Shown here: in pieces, positions 16,481-24,025 of the stretch | Layout of the letters: the number at the start of each line of letters is the position of its first letter | Numbering within the stretch: the first letter of the stretch is position 1 | NCBI RefSeq assembly: GCF_001613935.1 | Contig: NZ_LQCI01000034.1 | Span: 535,031-599,030 of the forward strand | Direction of reading: 5' to 3' | DNA from: Amycolatopsis regifaucium | GTDB taxonomy: Bacteria; Actinomycetota; Actinomycetes; Mycobacteriales; Pseudonocardiaceae | Length of the DNA stretch: 64,000 bases | The notes under the pieces: generated by a model | What the model was told of the DNA's origin: nothing | Databases searched by the model: none | Seen by the model: the letters and a program-made list of their open reading frames with translations, nothing else | Position numbers and translations under genes: made by a program

Positions 16481-16506
16481 GCACCTAGTTTCATATGCAC
16501 CTAGTT
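16481..16506. promoter_or_regulatory. Direct-repeat operator of padR-fadH
   Basis: GCACCTAGTT at 16481-16490 and again at 16497-16506, with a centre-to-centre spacing of 16 bases, directly upstream of the padR start. Likely PadR site; inferred from position. Confidence 0.5.
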
Positions 16507-16538
16507 GCACTGCAAGGCGACGTGGGTCACGTGGGAAG

Positions 16539-17381
16539 CTACGGCTTGCGGGCGACACCGCCGATGACGCGTGACTCCGAGGGGGTCGCGGCGAAGACGG
16601 TCTTCTCGTCCGGGTGCCACGCCGGCGCGTAGACCAGGCCCGGCTCCAGCAGCGGCCAGCCGCCGAAGAACCGCCGGAACTCGTCCATCGTGCGCAGGAA
16701 ACCGGGGTTCGTCGTGGTCTCGTAGTACTCGAGGATGTCCAGCAGCGCCTGACGTTCCTCGTCGTTGGCCGGGTTCTCATTGGTCATCTGCGAGAGCACC
16801 AGCAGCGAGCCGGGCGCGAGCCGGTCGCGGTAGAAGTCCAGCAGCCCGTCCGGGTCCTGCTCGTCCTTGATGAAATGCATGACCGCGTTGATCACCAGCG
16901 CGATGGGCTGCCGGACGTCGATGATCCCGGCGTCCATCACCCTGGCCCAAAGATCCTCGGGGTCGAACAGGTCCGCGGCGATCGCGTGGTGGCGGTCCGG
17001 GTCGGCGGTGTCGGCGAGCAGCAGCGTCGAGTGCGCGAGCGCGATCGGCTCGTTGTCGATGTAGAGGACATGCGTGTCCTCCTCCGGCCGCGCCTCGTCG
17101 GCGACCTCGTGGACGTTGCCGGCGGTCGGCAGGCCGGAACCGATGTCGACGAACTGCCGGATGCCCAGTTCCGCGCAGTGCCGCACGGCGCGGCCGAGGA
17201 ACTGCCTGCTGGTCTTGCAGTACTCGCCCATGAGCGGCAGACGCTGGCGCACCTTCTCGGCGAAATTGCGGTCGATGGCGTAATGCGTGTCGCCGCCGAT
17301 GAAGTAGTCGTAGACGCGGGCCGCGGACGGCCGGTCCAAGCTGTTCTCGACGGCCTTGAGCGCCGCGTCGTGATCGATCAT
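16539..17381 (-). CDS. DUF574 S-adenosylmethionine methyltransferase-like protein (2)
   Basis: 280-aa paralogue of the protein at 8198. PSAARVYDYFIGG is near residue 18, the Rossmann motif FVDIGSGLP near 77, the acid strand VLYIDNEPIAL near 105, and the end is VIGGVARKP. Start: ATG 17381 has AAAGGG six bases upstream, whereas the ATG two codons earlier would leave no spacing. Unlike copy 1 it has no DUF397/XRE partner; its neighbours are padR and a MarR-family gene. Substrate unknown; these proteins are very common in Pseudonocardiales and Streptomyces. Confidence 0.85.
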   Translation of the reverse strand: MIDHDAALKAVENSLDRPSAARVYDYFIGGDTHYAIDRNFAEKVRQRLPLMGEYCKTSRQFLGRAVRHCAELGIRQFVDIGSGLPTAGNVHEVADEARPEEDTHVLYIDNEPIALAHSTLLLADTADPDRHHAIAADLFDPEDLWARVMDAGIIDVRQPIALVINAVMHFIKDEQDPDGLLDFYRDRLAPGSLLVLSQMTNENPANDEERQALLDILEYYETTTNPGFLRTMDEFRRFFGGWPLLEPGLVYAPAWHPDEKTVFAATPSESRVIGGVARKP

Positions 17382-17414
17382 CGTCATCCCTTTGTCCGCG
17401 CCGGAAATTCCATG

Positions 17415-17882
17415 CTAACCGGCCGGGACGTAGGCCTCGCGGTAGGCGTTCACGGATTCTGTCAAGCGATCGAGCTCCGCGCGGGTCCTGGCGAGTCCGG
17501 CCGCGTCGAGGCCCATCGCGTCGCCGATGACCTTCGGGATGCCTCTTGCGCGGGCCCTGAGCCGGGCGCCGTCCTCGGTCAGGCTGATGCGAACGGACCG
17601 CTCGTCGTCGGCCTGCCGGTCACGCCGGACCAGTTCGGCCTTCTCCAGCCGCTTGAGCAGGGGTGACAGCGTGCCGGAGTCGAGGTTCAGCACGGTGCCG
17701 AGGTCCTTGACCAGCCGCTGGTCCTTCTCCCAAAGCGCGAGCATCACCAGGTACTGCGGATAGGTCAGGCCCAGGTCGTCGAGTACCACGCGGTAGAGCG
17801 CGGTCACGGCGCGCGATGCCGCGTAGAGCCCGAAGCACAACTGGTCGTCCAGGCACAGCGATCCGGTGTCTTCTGTTGGCAT
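17415..17882 (-). CDS. OhrR-like MarR-family thiol sensor
   Basis: 155-aa winged-helix MarR regulator. The N-terminal LCLDDQLCFGLYAASR contains C16 in the exact context of the peroxide-sensing cysteine of OhrR, plus an extra C10. The recognition region LDSGTLSPLLKRLEKAELVRR and wing ADDERSVRISLT are typical. Start ATG 17882 is preceded by GGAGGA. The divergent neighbour at 18026 is an alpha/beta hydrolase rather than the usual Ohr peroxiredoxin, so the sensor probably controls that esterase through a CAACTGAGTTG palindrome. It likely responds to organic hydroperoxides or other thiol-reactive compounds (family knowledge). Confidence 0.88.
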   Translation of the reverse strand: MPTEDTGSLCLDDQLCFGLYAASRAVTALYRVVLDDLGLTYPQYLVMLALWEKDQRLVKDLGTVLNLDSGTLSPLLKRLEKAELVRRDRQADDERSVRISLTEDGARLRARARGIPKVIGDAMGLDAAGLARTRAELDRLTESVNAYREAYVPAG

Positions 17883-17961
17883 CTGTCCTCCTCGTCCCAT
17901 GGTGTGCCGATCATGCCTCAGCGCGCCACTCGAGTGGGGAAAATCTCCTTGAGAGCATTTT

Positions 17962-17981
17962 AGTTGTGCGCAACTGAGTTG
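17962..17981. promoter_or_regulatory. Operator-like palindromes for the OhrR-like regulator
   Basis: AGTTGtgcgCAACT (17962-17975) overlaps the perfect CAACTgAGTTG (17971-17981) in the gap between the divergent regulator and esterase genes. The two share one arm. Confidence 0.55.
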
Positions 17982-18025
17982 CGAGCTACCTTCAGTTCAT
18001 CGACTTCGACTCCCAGGAGGCAGAA

Positions 18026-18973
18026 ATGACCGCCAACCCGCACAACCTGGCCCTCGAACCGGCCGCGCAGGCCTTCGTCGAGGCCACCGCGAACCCGCCG
18101 TTCCTCTTCGAGTTACCGCCGGAGGAAGGCCGCAAGGCCGTCGACGAAGTCCAGGGCGGCGACGTCGAACTGCCCGCCGCGGACGTCGAGACCACGCACG
18201 TCGACGGCGTCGAGGTCCGCATCGTCCGGCCGGCCGGTGCTACCGGCACGCTCCCGGTGATCGTCTACATCCACGGCGCGGGCTGGGTCTTCGGGAACTT
18301 CCACACGCACGAACGCCTGGTCCGCGAACTCGCCGTCGGCACCGGCGCGGCCGTCGTCTTCCCTGAGTACGACCGCTCGCCGGAGGTGCGCTACCCGGTT
18401 GCCATCGAGCAGAACTACGCCGTCGCGAAGTGGGTCGCCGAGCACGGCGCCGAGAACGGGCTCGACGGCACGAAGATCGCGATCGCCGGTGACTCCGTCG
18501 GCGGGAACATGACGGCCGCCCTCACCCTCATGGCGAAGCAGCGTGGCGATGTCACCTTCCGTCAGCAGGTGCTCTTCTACCCGGTCACCGACGCGAACTT
18601 CGACACCGAGTCCTACCGTCAGTTCGCCGACGGCTACTTCCTCGCCCTCGACGGCATGAAGTGGTTCTGGGACCAGTACACGACCGACCCGGCGCAGCGC
18701 GCGGAAATCACCGCTTCGCCGCTGCGGGCGAGCCTTGAAGAGCTGTCCGGCCTTCCGCCCGCCCTGGTGATCACCGGAGAGGCCGACGTCCTGCGCGACG
18801 AAGGCGAGGCGTACGCCGCGAAGCTGCGTCAGGCCGGAGTTCCGGTGACGGCGGTGCGGTACCAGGGCATCGTCCACGACTTCGTCATGCTCAACACCCT
18901 GCGTGAAACTCACGCCGCGGACGCCGCGATCAAGCAGGCGATCGGGGTCCTGCGGACCGCCCTCGAAGGCTGA
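18026..18973 (+). CDS. Alpha/beta hydrolase (HSL-type esterase)
   Basis: 315-aa cytosolic esterase of the hormone-sensitive-lipase group. The oxyanion-hole motif appears as YIHGAGW (HGGGW variant, about residue 83), the nucleophile elbow as GDSVGG (about 153), the acid near GEADVL and the His in GIVHDFVML near the C-terminus. ATG 18026 follows CAGGAGG. Divergent from the OhrR-like regulator and probably controlled by it; a perfect palindromic terminator follows. The substrate is likely a short-chain ester, not determined further. Confidence 0.9.
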   Translation: MTANPHNLALEPAAQAFVEATANPPFLFELPPEEGRKAVDEVQGGDVELPAADVETTHVDGVEVRIVRPAGATGTLPVIVYIHGAGWVFGNFHTHERLVRELAVGTGAAVVFPEYDRSPEVRYPVAIEQNYAVAKWVAEHGAENGLDGTKIAIAGDSVGGNMTAALTLMAKQRGDVTFRQQVLFYPVTDANFDTESYRQFADGYFLALDGMKWFWDQYTTDPAQRAEITASPLRASLEELSGLPPALVITGEADVLRDEGEAYAAKLRQAGVPVTAVRYQGIVHDFVMLNTLRETHAADAAIKQAIGVLRTALEG

Positions 18974-18990
18974 GTAACCGGATCATGAAA

Positions 18991-19022
18991 TTGTCCAGGG
19001 TGACGCGCGTCACCCTGGACAA
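18991..19022 (+). terminator. Perfect 32-bp palindromic terminator
   Basis: TTGTCCAGGGTGACGC and its exact complement form a 16-bp arm pair with no spacer, 17 bases after the esterase stop. Confidence 0.75.
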
Positions 19023-19110
19023 CACTTTCCGGTGGTCGCACGTCTCTTGATCCGGATGTGGGAGATGCGTCGCGGTGACGCGCGCTCCGGTGGGGAGGGA
19101 CACGAGCGCC

Positions 19111-20328
19111 ATGGGACTGGGACTGAGTGCCATCCGGCTGGATTCGACGCTGAACCTCGTCATCGTCGTCGTGCTGACCCTGCTCGCGATCATCGCGGTG
19201 CCGTTCTTCTGGGAACGCTGGCGCCGCAAGGTGATCGGGCGCAGCGCCACGATCCTGACCGCGGTGGTGCTGATCTTGGTCAGCGCCGGGATGGGCGGGA
19301 ACATGATCGGCGGGTTCTTCCCGACGGTCGGCGCCCTGTTCGGTACCGGCGTGTACTCCGGGGAGACCGTCGACGCCGTCGCGGGCCAGGACGGCGCGGA
19401 TCTCGACAAGCTGCGCGACGCCGGCGCGATGCGCGCCAAGGAGGGCAGGGGCTCCGTCGTGCACATGACGGTGACCGGCAAACGCACCGGCCTCACCCGC
19501 GACGTCTCGGTGTACTTCCCGCCCCAGTACTACGATCCCGCGTACCGGTCACTCAAGTTCCCGGTCATCGAATGGATCCCGAACTACCCCTCCGGTCCCG
19601 AAGTGGTCACCGGCCCCTACGAACTGCCCGCCAAGCTCGACGCGGCCATCGCGAAGCACGTGCTCCCGCCGACCCTCGTGGTCATCCCGGATCCGACCGG
19701 GAAACCGAAGGTCGGCCACGACACCGAATGCATCGACGAGGTCAACGGCACCGCCAACGACACTTACCTGACCGCCGACATCCGCGATTGGGCGATCGAG
19801 AAACTCGGCGCCAACCCGCAGCGGAAGGCGTGGACGATGGCGGGCTGGTCCTCGGGCGGGTACTGCGCGATGAACCTGGTGACCAGGCATCCGCAGTGGT
19901 ACGGCCAGGCGGCGAGCGTCAGCGGCTACTACAAGGCTTCAGTGGACGCGGAGACGGAGAACCTGTTCAAGGGCAGGCAGGACATCGTCGACGCGAACAC
20001 GGTCACGATCAACCTGCGGAAGCATCCGTCTCCGGTCGACCTCCTCGCGATCGCGGGGGACAAGGAAAGTTTCGAGAGCTTCTCGATCGACCAGATCCAG
20101 GCGGCCGTCCGCGCTCCCGCGACGCTCTCGTCGTGGCGGATCCCGGACGCCGGGCACAACATGAACACCTTCAAGGCGCAGGTGCCCGACGTGCTGGCGT
20201 GGATCGGCGCGCGGACCGTGCCGCCGTGTATGCCGCAGGACAAGAAGATCGTCACCAACGGCGGGGTCACTCCGTGGCCGCTGCCCAACACCGGGGCGAA
20301 GGGCGCGCTGGTCGACGTCGTCGAGTAG
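19111..20328 (+). CDS. Membrane-anchored putative esterase (esterase D/antigen 85-like)
   Basis: 405-aa protein with two N-terminal membrane helices (about residues 13-35 and 45-75) and an extracytoplasmic alpha/beta-hydrolase domain of the putative-esterase family to which mycolyltransferases and antigen 85 belong. The nucleophile elbow is GWSSGG (about 248), the acid lies near AGDKESF and the catalytic His in DAGHNMNTF. Start ATG 19111 with GGAGGGA upstream; GTG at 19075 is an alternative. Its stop is directly adjacent to the stop of the convergent DUF2236 gene. Role probably in cell-envelope ester chemistry, inferred from family. Confidence 0.82.
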   Translation: MGLGLSAIRLDSTLNLVIVVVLTLLAIIAVPFFWERWRRKVIGRSATILTAVVLILVSAGMGGNMIGGFFPTVGALFGTGVYSGETVDAVAGQDGADLDKLRDAGAMRAKEGRGSVVHMTVTGKRTGLTRDVSVYFPPQYYDPAYRSLKFPVIEWIPNYPSGPEVVTGPYELPAKLDAAIAKHVLPPTLVVIPDPTGKPKVGHDTECIDEVNGTANDTYLTADIRDWAIEKLGANPQRKAWTMAGWSSGGYCAMNLVTRHPQWYGQAASVSGYYKASVDAETENLFKGRQDIVDANTVTINLRKHPSPVDLLAIAGDKESFESFSIDQIQAAVRAPATLSSWRIPDAGHNMNTFKAQVPDVLAWIGARTVPPCMPQDKKIVTNGGVTPWPLPNTGAKGALVDVVE

Positions 20329-21168
20329 CTAACCGCGTTTGGCGCGGTACGCCTTGGGATACAGGCGAAGCCGGTCGGGTACTCGTTTCCCGGCAGCCCT
20401 GGTGATCGCGCTCAGCCGCCGGAGGCGGCGCTCGTCCCCGTCTGTCCACTTGAGACTCAACCGCTCACGCAAAGCCGTAGGCAGCAGGCCGATCGCGCAC
20501 AGCGTCAGGACGTTCCCGCCCGCCGGGCGGACCGGGCGCCACAGGACTTCCGGCAAGAACCACCACGGCGGCGGAGGGGTGTCCCGCATGGTGATCGAGT
20601 GGAGCAGTTCCCGAACGGTGTGGTTGTCTTCGAGGCGGTTCGCGACCACGTCGTCGAAGTAGGCCTCGAAGCCTTCGAGGTTCGACGGCAGGTGGTGTTC
20701 GCGGAGGCCGAGTAGCAGGCCCAGCCGGTGCCATTCCGCGTAGAATCGACTTTTTTCGTTGCGGGACAAGGGATGCACGAAGACCTCTTGCATACGGACG
20801 ATCGTCCAGAACGTCGAGCCGTGCACCCACCGGTAGGCCTCGGGGTGCAGCGCGTGATAGCGCTCGCCGTGGTGGTCGACGCCTTTGATCGTCTGGTGCA
20901 GCTCGCGGAGCCGCTCGGCTTCCGCCTTCGCCTCTGGTCCGCCGAAAACCTGTGACAGCAACGAATCGATGGTCCGGTCGAGGCGGCCCCAGGGATCCTC
21001 GGGGTAGTTCGAATGGTCGTTGACCCCGGCGCCGACCACCGGATGCGCGACCTGCAACAGGAGCGCCGTCCCGGCGCCGAGCAGCAGTCTCCGGTCGCCG
21101 ACCACTTGCCAGGCAACGGAATCCGCGCCGAGCGGGGTCAGGGCGGACAGGCGGGCTTCGGTGCTCAT
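20329..21168 (-). CDS. DUF2236 / MpaB-type oxygenase family protein
   Basis: 279-aa member of the DUF2236 family (ER-bound oxygenase MpaB and rubber oxygenase Lcp group, heme b enzymes). Visible family features: GTALLLQVAHPVVGAGV near the N-terminus with the conserved His, ...WVHGSTFWTIVRMQEVF (about 113), and DFF-like EAYFDDVV further on. No signal peptide. Start ATG 21168 follows GGGAGGTCGTC. Family members cleave alkenes or remodel hydrophobic substrates, but most actinobacterial copies are uncharacterised. Confidence 0.85.
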   Translation of the reverse strand: MSTEARLSALTPLGADSVAWQVVGDRRLLLGAGTALLLQVAHPVVGAGVNDHSNYPEDPWGRLDRTIDSLLSQVFGGPEAKAEAERLRELHQTIKGVDHHGERYHALHPEAYRWVHGSTFWTIVRMQEVFVHPLSRNEKSRFYAEWHRLGLLLGLREHHLPSNLEGFEAYFDDVVANRLEDNHTVRELLHSITMRDTPPPPWWFLPEVLWRPVRPAGGNVLTLCAIGLLPTALRERLSLKWTDGDERRLRRLSAITRAAGKRVPDRLRLYPKAYRAKRG

Positions 21169-21235
21169 GACGACCTCCCGAGAGAGCGGCGTACAGCCAC
21201 TGTCCCACCTTGTTTACAGAGCGTCAATAGTGGGA

Positions 21236-22165
21236 TCAGCCCGGAGGCAATGCCGGGACCAGCGCTTTCGCCACCTCGGTCACCCGCCTGCCGCCGCTGG
21301 TATAGGTGGTCGACGTCGGCTGCGATGTCAGTACGACGACGATGTGGCGGTCGTCCTTGCCCACGACTCCGGAGCTGTGCAGGATCCGGCTGCCGCGGCA
21401 GCACGCCCAGCCCTGCTTGACCGACCAGCGGAGGTCACCGACGGCGTCCGGAATGCCGAAGTACTGGCGAATCCCGTCGGAACCGCTCTCTGTCGCGCCG
21501 CTCAACGCGCGCATGATGGTCGTCCGCGATCCCGCGGTGACCTGGTCCAGTAAGTAACGGTAGATCTTCGCGATGTCGGCGGCGGTGATCCGGGTGTCTC
21601 CCCAGCGGCCGGGATCCTCGGGCGGACGGGTGCCCCGGAGGCCGATTTCGGCCGCCCAACGGGTGACGATGGCGGGTCCGCCGAGTTCGGACCACAGTCT
21701 GCTGGCGATCTCGTCGTCGCTGACCGAGAGCATCCGCTGCACGGTGCCCGGCGGCGTGCCCGCTTTGAGCGCTTCGAGCGCGATGAGGATCTTCACCAGG
21801 GACGCCGAGGTGTAGGAACGGCCCGGCTGAAGGGAAACCGTGTTCTTCTTGGCGACGCGGTCGTAGACGACCACGCTCACCTGCCCATCGGGGACGAGGG
21901 CCGCGAGGGCATTCGCATCGACGGTCGCCGGCTTGCCGGGCTCGTTCGAGGCGGGCGGGTCCGGCGCGGGGGAGGGCGGCAGGTCCGTGGGCTCGACCGC
22001 CTCCGCTTCGACGGTCATCGCCGCGGCCCCCGACGCCGCGGCGATGACCGTCGTGTCGGGCCGCGACGGCGGAACCAACAGCATCGCGAGGATGGCCCCC
22101 AGGCACAGCCCCACCAGGAGGAAGACTCCGTTCACCTTGCCCACACGACTTGTTGACTGATTCAC
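21236..22165 (-). CDS. Membrane-anchored serine hydrolase (beta-lactamase/PBP-like)
   Basis: 309-aa protein with one N-terminal membrane helix (about residues 12-31) and a Pro/Glu-rich linker (50-80), then a penicillin-binding-like serine hydrolase domain. The nucleophile motif S-x-x-K is SLVK (about 121-124). The SDN-like position is SVSDDEIAS, and the KTG box is replaced by KQGW. It lacks the usual class A beta-lactamase ExxLN motif, so it is more likely a cell-wall or esterase-type enzyme than a true beta-lactamase. ATG 22165. Divergent from the DUF4383 gene. Confidence 0.75.
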   Translation of the reverse strand: MNQSTSRVGKVNGVFLLVGLCLGAILAMLLVPPSRPDTTVIAAASGAAAMTVEAEAVEPTDLPPSPAPDPPASNEPGKPATVDANALAALVPDGQVSVVVYDRVAKKNTVSLQPGRSYTSASLVKILIALEALKAGTPPGTVQRMLSVSDDEIASRLWSELGGPAIVTRWAAEIGLRGTRPPEDPGRWGDTRITAADIAKIYRYLLDQVTAGSRTTIMRALSGATESGSDGIRQYFGIPDAVGDLRWSVKQGWACCRGSRILHSSGVVGKDDRHIVVVLTSQPTSTTYTSGGRRVTEVAKALVPALPPG

Positions 22166-22341
22166 CCATTCGTGTTCGCGATTGAGACGCTTGTGTGACG
22201 TGAGTCTCGTTTGGGCACGGGTTCGGTAACCCCTTGAACGCGCGGCGTCAGCAAAGAGCGACTTTCCGGTTTGTCCGGGAGGACCCGTGGGTATTCGGCC
22301 CCCAGCGTGACTTCAGGTCGCCAATTCTGGAAGGCGGAGCA

Positions 22342-22938
22342 ATGGCACGTACACAACGCGCTCGTATTCGGACCGCCGGGCTCCAGCCCGCGCAGGTCCT
22401 GGCCGGGCTGGCGAGCCTGGCCTTCCTGGTGTTCGGGATCGTGGGCTTCACCCGGACCGGGTTCGCCGATTTCGCCGGTCGCAGCGACACGACCGTTCTC
22501 GGTTTCTCGGTGAACCCGCTCTACAACCTCGGATTCGTCCTGATGGGCTTGATCGGTCTGCTGCTGACCTTCAGCTCAGGGCGGGCCCGGGTCTTCGGTT
22601 TCCTGACCTTCGTCGCCTTCGGGGCCCTGTTCGTCTGGGGTCTCATGATCACCGGGACCGTTTCGACGAACCCGGTCTCAGAGGCGGGTAACCCGTTCAA
22701 CCTCAACGGGCCGGACAACTGGCTGCACCTCGGCCTCGCCGCGCTCGGTCTGGTGATCGCGTTCCTGCCCGCGCGGCACAAGGTGCTGCTGCCGGAGGAC
22801 GAGGAAGAAAACGTGGTCGTGGACCGGGCCGACAGCGCCACGGCCGTCGACCCCGTCCGCGACGGTTCGCGGTCGCCGAAGCATGAAAAAAGCCCGACCG
22901 TCGCTCGTGAGGAGCGACCGCCGGGCCTGGCCCACTAG
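22342..22938 (+). CDS. DUF4383 four-helix membrane protein
   Basis: 198-aa membrane protein with four hydrophobic segments (about residues 15-36, 53-75, 80-105, 125-145) and the DUF4383 pattern: Q-x-x-A at the start, FAGRSD, GFSVNPLYNLGF and N-x-x-D-N-W-L-H. The cytosolic tail is acidic then Lys/Arg-rich. ATG 22342 with GGCGGAG upstream. The last 17 or so codons overlap the transcription terminator of the convergent lipoprotein gene, so the tail residues (KSPTVAREERPPG) are partly dictated by the hairpin. Function unknown; common in actinobacteria. Confidence 0.85.
   Translation: MARTQRARIRTAGLQPAQVLAGLASLAFLVFGIVGFTRTGFADFAGRSDTTVLGFSVNPLYNLGFVLMGLIGLLLTFSSGRARVFGFLTFVAFGALFVWGLMITGTVSTNPVSEAGNPFNLNGPDNWLHLGLAALGLVIAFLPARHKVLLPEDEEENVVVDRADSATAVDPVRDGSRSPKHEKSPTVAREERPPGLAH
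22885..22926 (-). terminator. Lipoprotein terminator embedded in the DUF4383 coding end
   Basis: On the minus strand a 15-base GC-rich arm pair with two mismatches (22892-22906 / 22912-22926) is followed by a run of six T. It lies past the lipoprotein stop (22948) and inside the 3' end of the convergent DUF4383 gene. Confidence 0.7.
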
Positions 22939-22947
22939 GTCTTCGGC

Positions 22948-23943
22948 TCAGTAGCCGTACTCCGAACCACCGGCCTCGGCGGGAGCGCCCTCCTCTTTCT
23001 TGGGGGCGGCGTTCCCGCTTTGGGCTGCCTTGTCCTTCACCGGCGCGGTGCTCTTGCAGCCGGCGGGCTCGATGACGAACCAGGTGCCGCCGACGCCGTG
23101 CCCGTTCGCCTCACCCGCGTTGGCGTCCTTGGCGTAGCGGTAAACGGCCCAGCCGCCGACGGTGACCTGAGTGGTGCCGTCCGCGCGCTTCACGGTGCCG
23201 AGCAGTTTCGAGTCGATGCCTTCGAGCTGGACGTCGCCCTCGGCGAGCACCGGCGGCCATGCCTTCGCGCAGTCACCGTTGCAGGTCGGCTGCTTGTTCT
23301 TCTTGTCCTTGGTGAACATGTAGAGGGTGAAGCCGTCCTTGTCCACAATGGCCGGTCCGATGCCGTCGACGTTGCCAGCGACCAGCTTCGTGGCACCCTC
23401 CGCCTTCTGCTCGGCAGGAGCCTCCTTGGCCGCCTGCCCGGCCTTGCCGCCCTTGGCGTTCGCGGCGTACCAGGTGCTTCCGACTCCTTGCCCCTTGGTC
23501 TCGCCTGCCTTGGCGTCCTTGGCGTAGCGGTAGAGCGCCCAACCGCCGACAGTGACCTGCTTGCGGCCGTCGGCGCGGGTCAGCTCCCCGACCAGCGCCT
23601 GGTCCACGCCTTCGATCCGCACGTCGCCGTCCGCGAGCACCGGCGGCCATGCCTTCGCGCAGTCACCGTCGCAATTGGACTTCGGCGGTTTCGCGCTGTC
23701 CTTGTCGAAGCGGTACAAGGTGAACCCGTCCTTGTCGACGAGTACCTGGCCGAGATCCCCGGCTTCGGCCACGGCCACCTTGGTCTCACCCTTGGCCGCG
23801 GGGGCGTTCCCGCCCGCTCCGGCCACCGCGGCGGCCGGCGCGACGGCGGGCGAAGTGGCCTCGGTGCCACCCGAACAGGCCGACAGCAGCGCCAGGCCCG
23901 CGGCCGCAGACGCCGTTGCGACGACGAAACGCTTGCGAAGCAT
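22948..23943 (-). CDS. Two-repeat COG4315 lipoprotein (SCO0930-like)
   Basis: 331-aa secreted lipoprotein. The signal peptide has lipobox LLSAC (lipidated Cys23), then an Ala/Gly linker. Two tandem copies of the Lipoprotein_15 / COG4315 repeat follow, about residues 60-150 and 190-295. Each has VDKDGFTLY...D-x-x-K, C-x-G-D-C-A-K-A-W-P-P-V and a VTVGGWA(L/V)YRYAKDA strand. The two repeats share long identical DNA stretches (for example around 23245 and 23635), showing an internal duplication. Each repeat has a conserved Cys pair. Function unknown; probably on the outer face of the membrane. Start ATG 23943 follows AAGGAGA. Confidence 0.9.
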   Translation of the reverse strand: MLRKRFVVATASAAAGLALLSACSGGTEATSPAVAPAAAVAGAGGNAPAAKGETKVAVAEAGDLGQVLVDKDGFTLYRFDKDSAKPPKSNCDGDCAKAWPPVLADGDVRIEGVDQALVGELTRADGRKQVTVGGWALYRYAKDAKAGETKGQGVGSTWYAANAKGGKAGQAAKEAPAEQKAEGATKLVAGNVDGIGPAIVDKDGFTLYMFTKDKKNKQPTCNGDCAKAWPPVLAEGDVQLEGIDSKLLGTVKRADGTTQVTVGGWAVYRYAKDANAGEANGHGVGGTWFVIEPAGCKSTAPVKDKAAQSGNAAPKKEEGAPAEAGGSEYGY

Positions 23944-24025
23944 GGGATTTCTCCTTGTTCGTAGGGGTTCCGCGGCTTGGCGCGGTGAGCTTGTACCCCC
24001 TACACGGACCCCCTACGGGACCGGT

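Noticed and set aside
16481..16506. CRISPR-like or mobile-element repeat
   Set aside because: Only two copies of a 10-base direct repeat directly before a PadR start; best explained as an operator. No CRISPR array, transposase or integrase was seen anywhere in the window.
21236..22165. Antibiotic-resistance beta-lactamase
   Set aside because: S-x-x-K is present, but the KTG box and the class A glutamate motif are not; general serine hydrolase is safer.
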